Below, piece by piece: positions 35,958-43,732 of a stretch of 64,000 nucleotides of DNA. The number at the start of each line of letters is the position of its first letter. The stretch's first letter is position 1. Source of the stretch: Saccharopolyspora elongata (GTDB lineage Bacteria; Actinomycetota; Actinomycetes; Mycobacteriales; Pseudonocardiaceae); NCBI RefSeq assembly GCF_004348985.1, contig NZ_SMKW01000021.1, forward strand, positions 1 to 64,000, given 5' to 3'. A program made the translations under genes and the position numbers. Under the pieces are notes generated by a model. It made no database searches. It saw only the letters and a list, made by a program, of their open reading frames with translations, and had not been told where the DNA came from.

Positions 35958-36866
35958 CTACCCCTGGACGAGCGCCGCCAGCTCTCGCCACTGGGGCATC
36001 GGCAGTTCGCCCGGCGTCGCCGTCAGCACCTGCAGGCAGACGTGGTCGGCACCAGCCTGGAAGTGCTCCCGCACCCGTTCGGCGATGCTCTCGATGTCGC
36101 CACCGGCGACGACCGCGTCGACCAGCCGGTCGCTGCCGCCGTCGGCGAGGTCGGCTTCGTCGAAGCCGAGCCGCAGCAGGTTGTTCCGCTGGTGCGGGGC
36201 CTGCAGGTAGCCGCCGACGTGCTCGCGTTGCGTCCGGCGAGCCCGATCCCGGTCCGGGTCGAGCACGACGGCCTGCTCGACCGCGAGGTACGCCTCCGTG
36301 CCCATGCGTTCGCGCGCCATCGCGGTGTGCGCGACGGGCACGAAGTAGGTGTGCGCTCCCCAGGTGCGTTCGGCGGCCAGGTCCAGCATCTTCGGCCCCA
36401 GCGCGGCTAGGAGCCGCCGGGGCGGCACCGTTGCCGCGGCGGCGTTGAGCGGAACCTCGTCCAGGTTGTCGAGGTAGTCGCGCATGCTCGACACCGGCTT
36501 GCCGCTGAAGGGGATGCGGTAGCCGGCGAACGCGGTCGGCGAGCTGGGAACCCGGTGCCCGCCGAGGCCGAGCACGAACCGGCCGGGGTGCTGCTCACCG
36601 AGCGAGCGTTCCGCAGCCGCCGTGGCGATCGGATCCCGCAGGTATATGTTCGCGATACCGGTCGCCACGACGATTCGCTTCGTCGCGTCGAGCAGCAGCG
36701 CGGCCTGGGACACCGCGTCCCGGCCGAACGCCTCGCCGAACCACACCGCGCCGTAGCCCAGTTCCTCCAGTTCCGCCGCGGCATCGCGGACCCGCGCGGC
36801 GGGGTGCGGATCGAACGCGAACGTCCAGATTCCGAGCCGGCCGGGGTCGTGCTGTGCGTGGGACAT
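35958..36866 (-). CDS. LLM-class flavin-dependent oxidoreductase
   Basis: 302 residues of luciferase-like fold: LGIWTFAFDPHPAARVRDAAAELEELGYGAVWFGEAFGRD, ATGIANIYLRDPIATAAAERSLGEQHPGRFVLGLGGHR. This resembles the TIGR03620-type F420-linked subgroup in my memory. F420 use is plausible since fbiC is in the window, but unproven. ATG 36866 with GGAGGG. Divergent from a TetR regulator, the likely repressor. Confidence 0.87.
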   Translation of the reverse strand: MSHAQHDPGRLGIWTFAFDPHPAARVRDAAAELEELGYGAVWFGEAFGRDAVSQAALLLDATKRIVVATGIANIYLRDPIATAAAERSLGEQHPGRFVLGLGGHRVPSSPTAFAGYRIPFSGKPVSSMRDYLDNLDEVPLNAAAATVPPRRLLAALGPKMLDLAAERTWGAHTYFVPVAHTAMARERMGTEAYLAVEQAVVLDPDRDRARRTQREHVGGYLQAPHQRNNLLRLGFDEADLADGGSDRLVDAVVAGGDIESIAERVREHFQAGADHVCLQVLTATPGELPMPQWRELAALVQG

Positions 36867-36919
36867 GTTCTGCCACCCTCCGATTAAGCTGAGGCATCCT
36901 CCGGTTCCCCGAAAGAATA

Positions 36920-36934
36920 CGGAGGGAGCCTCCG
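36920..36934. promoter_or_regulatory. Possible TetR operator
   Basis: CGGAGGGAGCCTCCG: 6-bp arms and 3-bp centre. The half CCTCCGGTT recurs at about 36898-36906. Located between the divergent LLM oxidoreductase and TetR genes. It overlaps the ribosome-binding site used if tetR starts at TTG 36936, so its regulatory role is uncertain. Confidence 0.45.
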
Positions 36935-36935
36935 G

Positions 36936-37523
36936 TTGGCAACGAGATTCCCGATGGGTGAGGACATGACGACCGAGCGACGACCGATGCGGGCCGACGC
37001 GCGCCGGAACTACGAACGACTGCTCGCGGAAGCCGAGGCCGCCTTCCGCGAGCGCGGAACCGACGCTTCCCTGGAGGAGATCGCGCGCAGCGCCGGAGTC
37101 GGCATCGGCACCCTCTACCGGCACTTCCCGACGCGGGACGCGCTGCTCGAAGCACTGCTGCACGACCGCTTCGCCACGCTGTGCGAGATGGGCGCCGACC
37201 TGCTGGGCGCGAAGTCACCACGGACCGCGCTGGTCTCCTGGTTGCGGGAATTCGCGAAGTCGTCGAACAGGTACCAGGGGCTGCCCGCCTCCGTGATGGC
37301 AACGCTGAACGACGAGGACTCCCGGCTCTACGCGTCCTGCCACGCGATGCGGGAGGTGGGGGAACAGCTGCTCGCGCGCGCCCAGCAGGCCGGCGAGGTC
37401 CGCCCCGATCTCCTGGCGAGCGAACTCCTGCTGCTGGTGGCGTCGATCTCGTGGGCCAACGAGCACAGCCCGAACAGCATCGACCGCTTCCTGACCCTGC
37501 TGGTCGAGGGCATCTGGTCCTGA
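36936..37523 (+). CDS. TetR-family transcriptional regulator
   Basis: Up to 195 residues. Helix-turn-helix SLEEIARSAGVGIGTLYRHFPTRDALLEALL; the C-terminal domain has the TetR_C_SBM-like pattern LVSWLREFAKSSNRYQGLPASVM. TTG 36936 sits seven bases after GGAGGGAG; ATG 36954 or ATG 36966 would give 189 or 185 residues and are closer to typical starts. Divergent from the LLM oxidoreductase it probably controls. Confidence 0.87.
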   Translation: MATRFPMGEDMTTERRPMRADARRNYERLLAEAEAAFRERGTDASLEEIARSAGVGIGTLYRHFPTRDALLEALLHDRFATLCEMGADLLGAKSPRTALVSWLREFAKSSNRYQGLPASVMATLNDEDSRLYASCHAMREVGEQLLARAQQAGEVRPDLLASELLLLVASISWANEHSPNSIDRFLTLLVEGIWS

Positions 37524-37558
37524 AGCCGCGCCCGGCCCCGGGCGCCCGGAAAGCGGAA

Positions 37559-37588
37559 AACGCCGCCCCCCTGGTGGGGAGCGGCGTT
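37559..37588. terminator. Hairpin between convergent tetR and icd
   Basis: AACGCCGC then CCCC (37559-37571) against GGGG then GCGGCGTT (to 37588), with one unpaired position. Located 36 bp after the tetR stop and 15 bp beyond the icd stop; usable in both directions. Confidence 0.65.
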
Positions 37589-37602
37589 CGCGGTGCGGAA
37601 GA

Positions 37603-38823
37603 TCAGCGGTTGGCCATCTTCTTCTGGAGGTTCTCGTCCAGCGTCGCGAGGAACGCCTCGGTGGTCTGGAACGCCTGGTCGCCGCCGACCAGCAGCGCCA
37701 GGTCCTTGGTCATCTTGCCGCTCTCGACGGTCTCGATGACGACCTTCTCCAGCGTGTCGGCGAAGCCGACGACCTCCGGGGTCGAGTCCAGCTTGCCCCG
37801 GTGCTGCAGGCCGCGGGTCCAGGCGAAGATCGACGCGATCGGGTTGGTCGAGGTGGGCTTGCCCTGCTGGTGCTGGCGGTAGTGGCGGGTGACCGTGCCG
37901 TGCGCGGCCTCGGCCTCCACCTTGCCGTCGGCGGTCATCAGGACCGAGGTCATCAGACCCAGCGAGCCGAAGCCCTGCGCCACGGTGTCGGACTGCACGT
38001 CACCGTCGTAGTTCTTGCAGGCCCAGACGTAGCCGCCCTCCCACTTCAGGGCGCTGGCGACCATGTCGTCGATCAGCCGGTGCTCGTAGCTGATGCCCTT
38101 GGCGTCGAACTCGGCCTTGTACTCGCTGTCGAAGATCTCCTGGAACACGTCCTTGAACATGCCGTCGTAGGCCTTGAGGATCGTGTTCTTGGTCGACATG
38201 TAGACCGGGTAGCCGCGCTCCAGGCCGTAGCGGAAGGACGCGCGCGCGAACTCCTCGATCGACTTGCGGTAGTTGTACATCGCCATCGCGACGCCGCCGT
38301 CCGCACCGAACTTGGCGACCTCGAACTCGATCGGCTCGCCGCCGTCTTCCGGGGTGTAGGTGACGGTGACGGTGCCCGGGCCGGGGACCTTGAAGTCGGT
38401 GGCCTTGTACTGGTCGCCGTGCGCGTGACGACCGATGACGATCGGCTTCGTCCAGGTCGGCACGTAGCGCGGGATGTTGGAGATCACGATCGGCTCGCGG
38501 AAGATGACGCCGCCGAGGATGTTGCGGATCGTCCCGTTCGGGCTCCGCCACATCTTCTTCAGGCCGAACTCCTCCACGCGGGCCTCGTCCGGCGTGATGG
38601 TGGCGCACTTCACGCCGACGCCGTGCTTGGCGATGGCGTTGGCCGCGTCGACCGTGACCTGGTCGTCGGTGGCATCCCGGTGCTCGATGCCGAGGTCGTA
38701 GTAATCGAGGTTGATGTCCAGGTACGGGTGGATCAGCTTGTCCTTGATGAAGGACCAGATGATCCGGGTCATCTCATCGCCGTCGAGCTCGGCTACGGTG
38801 CCCTGGACCTTGATCTTGCTCAT
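37603..38823 (-). CDS. icd: Isocitrate dehydrogenase, NADP-dependent
   Basis: A 406-residue homodimeric-type enzyme of the TCA cycle, converting isocitrate to 2-oxoglutarate. [23 protein letters not shown], the substrate-binding SPNGTIRN region, [11 protein letters not shown] (metal Asp), [13 protein letters not shown] and [15 protein letters not shown] (NADP) are all present. This is the eukaryote-like subfamily II, about 405 residues, unlike the E. coli type. ATG 38823; GAGGAG about 12 bases upstream. Monocistronic. Confidence 0.96.
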   Translation of the reverse strand: MSKIKVQGTVAELDGDEMTRIIWSFIKDKLIHPYLDINLDYYDLGIEHRDATDDQVTVDAANAIAKHGVGVKCATITPDEARVEEFGLKKMWRSPNGTIRNILGGVIFREPIVISNIPRYVPTWTKPIVIGRHAHGDQYKATDFKVPGPGTVTVTYTPEDGGEPIEFEVAKFGADGGVAMAMYNYRKSIEEFARASFRYGLERGYPVYMSTKNTILKAYDGMFKDVFQEIFDSEYKAEFDAKGISYEHRLIDDMVASALKWEGGYVWACKNYDGDVQSDTVAQGFGSLGLMTSVLMTADGKVEAEAAHGTVTRHYRQHQQGKPTSTNPIASIFAWTRGLQHRGKLDSTPEVVGFADTLEKVVIETVESGKMTKDLALLVGGDQAFQTTEAFLATLDENLQKKMANR

Positions 38824-39010
38824 GTGGCGGGGTGCTCCTCTCGCGAGAATGCAAGCGGTACAAGCGTACTGCTATCGGCTTCGATTGTGCCTTGCCCCCG
38901 TCGTCCGCCACCACCCCGGCGGACGCGCGTTGCGCCACTGTTCCCGACCGCGACCAGGTGTCGTGATCTTCTTCTACGCTCGACACCGACCGAGCGATCT
39001 TGGAGGGGCC

Positions 39011-39841
39011 GTGGCGACCGGACCGACGCACGCGATGAGCGGGGTGGCCGCTTGGGCGGCAGTGACCGCCCTGGCCGACACTCACGCGCTGGGGCAATTA
39101 TCCCCGAAGACCTGGGTGGTCGGGGCCACGCTGTCCGCCGGGGCCGCGCTGCTGCCCGACATCGATCACCCGAAGTCGACGGTGGCCAGCACCTTCGGCG
39201 CCGTCTCGCGCGGCGCGTCGGCCGGGATCAGCGGCTTCAGCGGCTTCGTCTACCGGCTGACCCGCACCAAGCACGACAGCAACCGGGAGGGCACCCACCG
39301 CGGCTTCACCCACACCGTCGTCTTCGCCGTGCTCGCCGGGCTGATCACCACGGCCATCGTGCAGACCAGCCAGGGCACCGCGCTCGGCGTGCTGATGTTC
39401 TTCTTCGCCGGGCTCGCGGTCCGGGGGCTCCTGCACACCTGGTCGTCCGGCAAGGACGCGCTGATGATCACGGTGGCCTCGGTGCTGCTCACCCTCGCCT
39501 GCTGGGCCTGGGCCGGCGACCAGCCCACCAACGCCGCGGCCTTCGGGGTAGCGGTGATGATCGGCTGCATCGCGCACTTCATCGGCGACGCGATCACCGA
39601 GCAGGGCTGCCCGATGCTCTGGCCGGTCCCGCTGAGCGGCAAGACCTGGTACCCGGTGGCGCCGCCGAAGGCGCTGCGGATGCGCACCGGCGGCAAGGTG
39701 GAGATGGTGCTCGTCGGCCCGGGCCTGACGATCGCCGCGGTGGTGCTGAGCGCCGTCGTCCTCTACCGGATCGGCGCGGCCCCGTGGATCGCCCAGCTCG
39801 ACCTGCCGCCCGAGATCATGGCCTGGATCTCCCCGTCCTGA
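39011..39841 (+). CDS. YdjM-like membrane-bound metal-dependent hydrolase
   Basis: 276 residues. N-terminal THAMSGVAAWAAV and LLPDIDHPKST, then GTHRGFTHTVVF: the His/Asp pattern of the LexA-binding inner-membrane hydrolase family (YdjM, PF04307). About five hydrophobic segments follow (roughly 105-125, 128-145, 155-172, 183-200, 235-255). HFIGDAITEQGCPMLWP is the second half of the signature. Substrate unknown. GTG 39011 directly follows GGAGGGGCC. Confidence 0.88.
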   Translation: MATGPTHAMSGVAAWAAVTALADTHALGQLSPKTWVVGATLSAGAALLPDIDHPKSTVASTFGAVSRGASAGISGFSGFVYRLTRTKHDSNREGTHRGFTHTVVFAVLAGLITTAIVQTSQGTALGVLMFFFAGLAVRGLLHTWSSGKDALMITVASVLLTLACWAWAGDQPTNAAAFGVAVMIGCIAHFIGDAITEQGCPMLWPVPLSGKTWYPVAPPKALRMRTGGKVEMVLVGPGLTIAAVVLSAVVLYRIGAAPWIAQLDLPPEIMAWISPS

Positions 39842-39979
39842 TCGGTTCCGCTCCCGAATCCACGGGATTTAGCCGATCTCGGGCCCGCTGGATGCGACAT
39901 TTCGCCCATCGCTCGTTCCGGGGTCGATAGGGTACAAGAGCGGCACCACTTCGGCGCCGCCCGAAGCCCCGGAGGGAAG

Positions 39980-40408
39980 ATGCGAGCTCGAAAGAGGTTC
40001 GTGGTGGCAGCCCTGTCGCTGCCGCTGCTGACCGGCCTCGCCGCGTGCGGCCAGGTTCAGGAGGTTCAGCAGGGCCTGCAGAACGCCGACGAGCAGATCC
40101 AGCAGGCGCAGCAGAACCTGGATTCGATTTCCGCTTGCGCGCAGGCGATCAACGTCGCGAGCTTCATGCCCAACTTCGCCGACCCGCAACAGGCGAAGGC
40201 CGACGCGGAGGCGAAGGCCGAGGAACTGCGCAAGCTGGCCGAGCAGACGGCCGACCAGACGCTGCGCCAGAACCTCCTCGAGGTCGAGCAGTCCGTGCAG
40301 CGCGTCGCCTCCGGCGAGATCACGCTGGAGTCGAGCGCGGAGTGGACCACCGCCCAGCTGGAGCGGTACCAGCAGGTGACCACCACCTGCTCGCAGATCG
40401 GCAACTGA
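39980..40408 (+). CDS. Lipoprotein with coiled-coil
   Basis: 142 residues. Signal peptide with lipobox LAAC at 20-23, so anchored to the outer face of the membrane at C23. Residues 25-60 are Gln-rich (QVQEVQQGLQNADEQIQQAQQNL) and, with 65-105 (AKADAEAKAEELRKLAEQTADQTLRQNLLEVEQ), strongly helical and coiled-coil-like. Two more cysteines (about 53 and 137) could pair. Function unknown. SD GGAGGG. Confidence 0.82.
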   Translation: MRARKRFVVAALSLPLLTGLAACGQVQEVQQGLQNADEQIQQAQQNLDSISACAQAINVASFMPNFADPQQAKADAEAKAEELRKLAEQTADQTLRQNLLEVEQSVQRVASGEITLESSAEWTTAQLERYQQVTTTCSQIGN

Positions 40409-40491
40409 GGCGGCCGCCCGCACCTCCGCGGCGCACCCGATGTGCGATGTGGCCCCGGTCACTTAGTCTGGGACCGCGGAGGTGATGGGTG

Positions 40492-40692
40492 ATGAAAGCA
40501 GCCGTTGGTGATCGACTGCACGTGCACAGCAGGCACGTCGACGAGGCCGACCAGATCGCCGAGATCCTGGAGGTCCGAGGCGAGGACGGCGCCCCGCCGT
40601 ACAAGGTCCGGTTCAAGGACGGCCACGAGGGCCTGGTCTTCCCGGGCGGCGATTGCTCGATCGAGACTCCCCGTCCCCGCGAAGGGGACTGA
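40492..40692 (+). CDS. DUF1918 domain protein
   Basis: 66 residues: MKAAVGDRLHVHSRHVDEADQIAEILEVRGEDGAPPYKVRFKDGHEGLVFPGGDCSIE. The GDRLHV...PPY.VRF.DGHE..VFPG.D pattern is DUF1918, a small SH3-like barrel common in actinobacteria, role unknown. GGAGG at 40478-40482 serves ATG 40492; GTG 40489 is adjacent and equally possible. Confidence 0.9.
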   Translation: MKAAVGDRLHVHSRHVDEADQIAEILEVRGEDGAPPYKVRFKDGHEGLVFPGGDCSIETPRPREGD

Positions 40693-40808
40693 CCTCTCGG
40701 CCGCTCCGCCTCGCACGACGGCGGATCCGCCTGAGTCGCGCGGCTCCTCCGGGCGTCGCCTCGCAGCTCCAGACCTCTCCCCCAGCGAGGCACCCCCGAG
40801 GAGTCGCC

Positions 40809-41489
40809 TCACTGCCAGGGCTGGTCGAGCACCGATTCCAGCTCCGCCCGGAACAGCGGCTCCGGGTCAACGAGCATCGCACCGAACTGCCCCTCCACTT
40901 CGAGGCTGATCAGGCCGTGCATCCGCGACCAGGCCAGCAGCGCGCGCTGCAGGACGGCCGGCGGGAGCGATGATCCGCCGCGCCGCTCGCGCCAGGCGGT
41001 GAGCTGCCGGTCGAACGCGGTGCGCTCCGCGGGCAGCCCGCCGGGAGCCAGGTCGGCGACGACGTCGAGGACGGGCCGGAAAGCCCGGTCGGCGAGGCCG
41101 ATGGTGAGTTCCGGGGCCTGGAAGCCCGGCACCGGCGTGCCGAACAGCAGCAGGTACCGGTGCGGCTGCGCCAGCGCCCAGGCCCTGAACCGGGCGCCGA
41201 GTTCGCGGAACCTCGTCGCGGGCTCCGCGCTGCGGTGCGCTTGCGTCGCGGCTTCCATCGCATCGCCGAGGTCGTTGTAGGCGTCCACGACCAGGTCGGT
41301 CAGCAGCGCATCCCGGCTGTCGAAGTACCGGTACAGCGCGGGGCCGGTGATGCCCATCCGCTTCGCGATCGCGTTCACCGAGATCCCCGCAGGTCCCGAT
41401 TCGGCGAGCTGGTCGAGCGCGACCCGCTTGGCCTCGTTGCGGATCTGCTCCCGGAACCGCTCCCGCGGGCTGCGCGGCGCTGCGTCCAT
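40809..41489 (-). CDS. TetR-family transcriptional regulator
   Basis: 226 residues. Helix-turn-helix ISVNAIAKRMGITGPALYRYFDSRDALLTDLV; the C-terminal WHG-like domain (FRAWALAQPHRYLLLFGTPVPGF) is the TetR_C_WHG family. ATG 41489 has AGGGGAGGGG upstream. Divergent from the MDR oxidoreductase at 41579, with two nested inverted repeats in the gap. Confidence 0.9.
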   Translation of the reverse strand: MDAAPRSPRERFREQIRNEAKRVALDQLAESGPAGISVNAIAKRMGITGPALYRYFDSRDALLTDLVVDAYNDLGDAMEAATQAHRSAEPATRFRELGARFRAWALAQPHRYLLLFGTPVPGFQAPELTIGLADRAFRPVLDVVADLAPGGLPAERTAFDRQLTAWRERRGGSSLPPAVLQRALLAWSRMHGLISLEVEGQFGAMLVDPEPLFRAELESVLDQPWQ

Positions 41490-41514
41490 GTCCCCTCCCC
41501 TTGACACCCACACC

Positions 41515-41567
41515 GTAACAGGCTCATAGTCACGTTAGAACTTCTAACAATCAAACGAGCTTGTTAC
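41515..41567. promoter_or_regulatory. Concentric inverted repeats between tetR and the MDR gene
   Basis: Inner palindrome GTTAGAACTTCTAAC at 41534-41548 (7-1-7, perfect). Outer arms GTAACAGGCTC (41515-41525) and GAGCTTGTTAC (41557-41567) match with one mismatch. Both share the same centre, base 41541. Likely TetR operator and promoter region for the divergent genes. Confidence 0.78.
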
Positions 41568-41578
41568 ACGGAGGCGTC

Positions 41579-42628
41579 ATGAGCATCCCCACCACCGGAA
41601 CCGAGATCGTGCTCACCGGCCTCGGCGGGACCGAAGTCGTCACCACGCGGCGCAGCGCTCCGCCCGCGCCGGGACCGCACGGCGTGCTGGTCCGGGTCGA
41701 GGCCACCGGGGTGTCCTTCGCCGAGGTGCAGATGCTGCGCGGGCGCTACCCGGCCCAGCCGAAGTTCCCGTTCGTGCCCGGCTACGACCTGGTCGGCGAG
41801 GTCGTCGCGGTCGGCTCGGCGGTCACCGGGTGGCGGCCGGGCCAGCGGGTCGCGGCCATGCCGCGCACCGGCGCGTGGGCCGAGTACGCCGAAATCCGGG
41901 ACGCCGAACTGGTTTCCGTGCCGGACGGGGTCGAGGCCGACGACGCGGCCGCGATGATCGTCAACGGCGTCACGGCGTGGCAGATGCTGCACCGCGCCGC
42001 GAATATCCGAAGTGGACAGACGATGCTGGTGCACGGCGTCGGCGGCGGCGTCGGCGTCCTGCTGGCGAAGCTCGGCCTCGCAGCCGGCGCGCGGGTAATC
42101 GGGACGGCGTCCGCGAGCCGGCACGAAGAGCTGCGGGACATCGGCATCGAGCTCATCGACCACCGCACCGAGGACGTCGACGCCCGCGTGGCCGAGCTCG
42201 CGCCCGGCGGCGTGGACGCCATCTTCGACCCGCTCGGCCCGGAGAGCCTGGACCGATCCTGGCGACTCCTCGCGCCGGGTGGCTCGCTGCACGCCTACGG
42301 CAGCTCGGCGACGCTGCACGACGACGGGCCGTGGTGGCGCCCCTACCTGGGCCTGACCCGGCGGCTCGCCCGGTGGGAGCTGGCACGGCTGCTCGGGCGC
42401 ACCGGCGGTCGGCGCGCCCGGATGTACTACATCAGGCCGAACGCGCAGTTCCGGACGGACCTGGCCCGGCTGTTCCGAATGGTCGCCAGTGGACAGTTGC
42501 GGCCGCTGGTCGCCGAGCGGCTGCCGCTGGAATCCGCGGCACGCGCGCTCGACCTGCACATCTCGGGCAGCCGGACCGGCCGAATCCTGCTGATCCCGGG
42601 ACTTTCCCCGGATCGCGCCGGGGCTTGA
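41579..42628 (+). CDS. MDR-family zinc-independent quinone-oxidoreductase-like protein
   Basis: 349 residues: GroES-like N-terminal part (VLVRVEATGVSFAEVQMLRGRYPAQPKFPFVPGYDLVGEVVAVG), NADPH-binding motif VHGVGGGVGVLLAKL, and a C-terminal segment typical of quinone oxidoreductases (LPLESAARALDLHISG). No zinc-ligand cysteines are seen. GGAGG four bases before ATG 41579. Probably repressed by the divergent TetR protein and induced by a lipophilic or electrophilic compound. Confidence 0.9.
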   Translation: MSIPTTGTEIVLTGLGGTEVVTTRRSAPPAPGPHGVLVRVEATGVSFAEVQMLRGRYPAQPKFPFVPGYDLVGEVVAVGSAVTGWRPGQRVAAMPRTGAWAEYAEIRDAELVSVPDGVEADDAAAMIVNGVTAWQMLHRAANIRSGQTMLVHGVGGGVGVLLAKLGLAAGARVIGTASASRHEELRDIGIELIDHRTEDVDARVAELAPGGVDAIFDPLGPESLDRSWRLLAPGGSLHAYGSSATLHDDGPWWRPYLGLTRRLARWELARLLGRTGGRRARMYYIRPNAQFRTDLARLFRMVASGQLRPLVAERLPLESAARALDLHISGSRTGRILLIPGLSPDRAGA

Positions 42629-42719
42629 CGGCCGCGGGCTGCGCACGCCACGCGAAACGGGTCGAGGCCAGGCTCTAAGGTGGTCCGCGACGAGGGGCGT
42701 TTGCCTAGGAGGCGGTGAA

Positions 42720-43556
42720 GTGTTGCGAGACGACCGGCAAGCGGGGGCTCCTGCCGACCTGTCCGCGGTTTTCGGCACCGGTGCAGGAGTTTCCGTCCCG
42801 CTACCGCCCGGCGAGGTCCTGACCGAGCAGACCACCCTCACCGACAACCCCGAGCCGCTGTGCTGGATCAGCGACGACGCCCCGGCGCCGCAGCTCGTCG
42901 CCGCCCTTCGCGCCGAACACCGCATCACCGGGCTGTTGCCGCTGCTGCTGTGCGACAGCGACGAGGTCTACGGGGAGCGGTGCACGGTCGGCGTCGTGCC
43001 GCCGGAGCCGCTGGAGCACATCGACCGCTGGCGGGTGGTCGACGTGATGGCCCGGATCTGGGACGGCCTGGTGCAGGCAGACGACGAGCTCGGCCCGGCG
43101 TACGACCTGGAAGTGCTGGCGCCGTTCGACTACCACTGCCCGGGACCGGCGCGGGGCGGGAACCTGCTGGCGGATCCGGACGTCCTGGCCAACCAGCAGC
43201 TGCCGCGCTTCATCGACGCCGACACCCGGCTCGCGCTCATCCCGGTGCGGCGCGGCGCGGACGTGCTGACGGCGCTGGGCTGGTCCGGCGCGGCGAACCA
43301 CGTGTCGCGCACGGCCGGGCTCTCGGCGATGGCCCGCAGCTGGGAGGAGCGGTTCGGGGCGCGCCTGCTGCGCCTCGGCCCGGACCGGCTGGACCTGAGC
43401 GTGGCGGCGCCGCCGCAGGACGCGGACCACGCCGCGGCCGTCGCGGCGGAGCACTGGACCTTCTGCCCGGACCGGATCCTGCAGGAGACGGGCACCATCG
43501 AGGCCTACGCCCAGGAGATCCGCGGCCGCCGCACCTGGTCCTTCTGGTGGGAGTGA
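42720..43556 (+). CDS. DUF4253 domain protein
   Basis: 278 residues, cytosolic. The C-terminal third matches DUF4253: TRLALIPVRRGADVLTALGWSGAANH, WEERFGARLLRLGPDRLDLSVAAPP, then HWTFCPDRILQETGTIEAYAQEIRGRRTWSFWWE. Function unknown. GTG 42720 follows AGGAGGCGG. Palindromic repeats follow the stop, before the convergent phnE. Confidence 0.85.
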   Translation: MLRDDRQAGAPADLSAVFGTGAGVSVPLPPGEVLTEQTTLTDNPEPLCWISDDAPAPQLVAALRAEHRITGLLPLLLCDSDEVYGERCTVGVVPPEPLEHIDRWRVVDVMARIWDGLVQADDELGPAYDLEVLAPFDYHCPGPARGGNLLADPDVLANQQLPRFIDADTRLALIPVRRGADVLTALGWSGAANHVSRTAGLSAMARSWEERFGARLLRLGPDRLDLSVAAPPQDADHAAAVAAEHWTFCPDRILQETGTIEAYAQEIRGRRTWSFWWE

Positions 43557-43577
43557 GCCCGACTCACCCGCTAGAGG

Positions 43578-43623
43578 CCCGTGAGCGCTTTGGGGCGCTA
43601 TAGCAACTCAACACCCTCACGGG
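43578..43623. repeat. REP-like hairpin with GCTATAGC loop
   Basis: CCCGTGAG (43578-43585) and CTCACGGG (43616-43623) form the outer stem; the inner part GGCGCTATAGCAAC matches the loop core of the hairpin at 23609. It lies 22 bp after the DUF4253 gene stop. Confidence 0.75.
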
Positions 43624-43661
43624 CGTCGACCTGCGGGAACCGGTTCCGGCGCCGTGTTCCG

Positions 43662-43709
43662 CCGCAATTTCAATGGAAATCGAAGGTCCGATTTCCATTG
43701 AAATTGCGG
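43662..43709. repeat. REP-like palindrome, copy 2 (complete)
   Basis: CCGCAATTTCAATGGAAATC at 43662-43681 and its exact complement at 43690-43709 enclose GAAGGTCC; the outer loop bases also pair. It matches, in reverse orientation, the element at 124-162. Located between the convergent DUF4253 and phnE genes, 24 bp before the phnE stop. Confidence 0.88.
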
Positions 43710-43732
43710 ACCGACACCCGGATGGGGACCCC

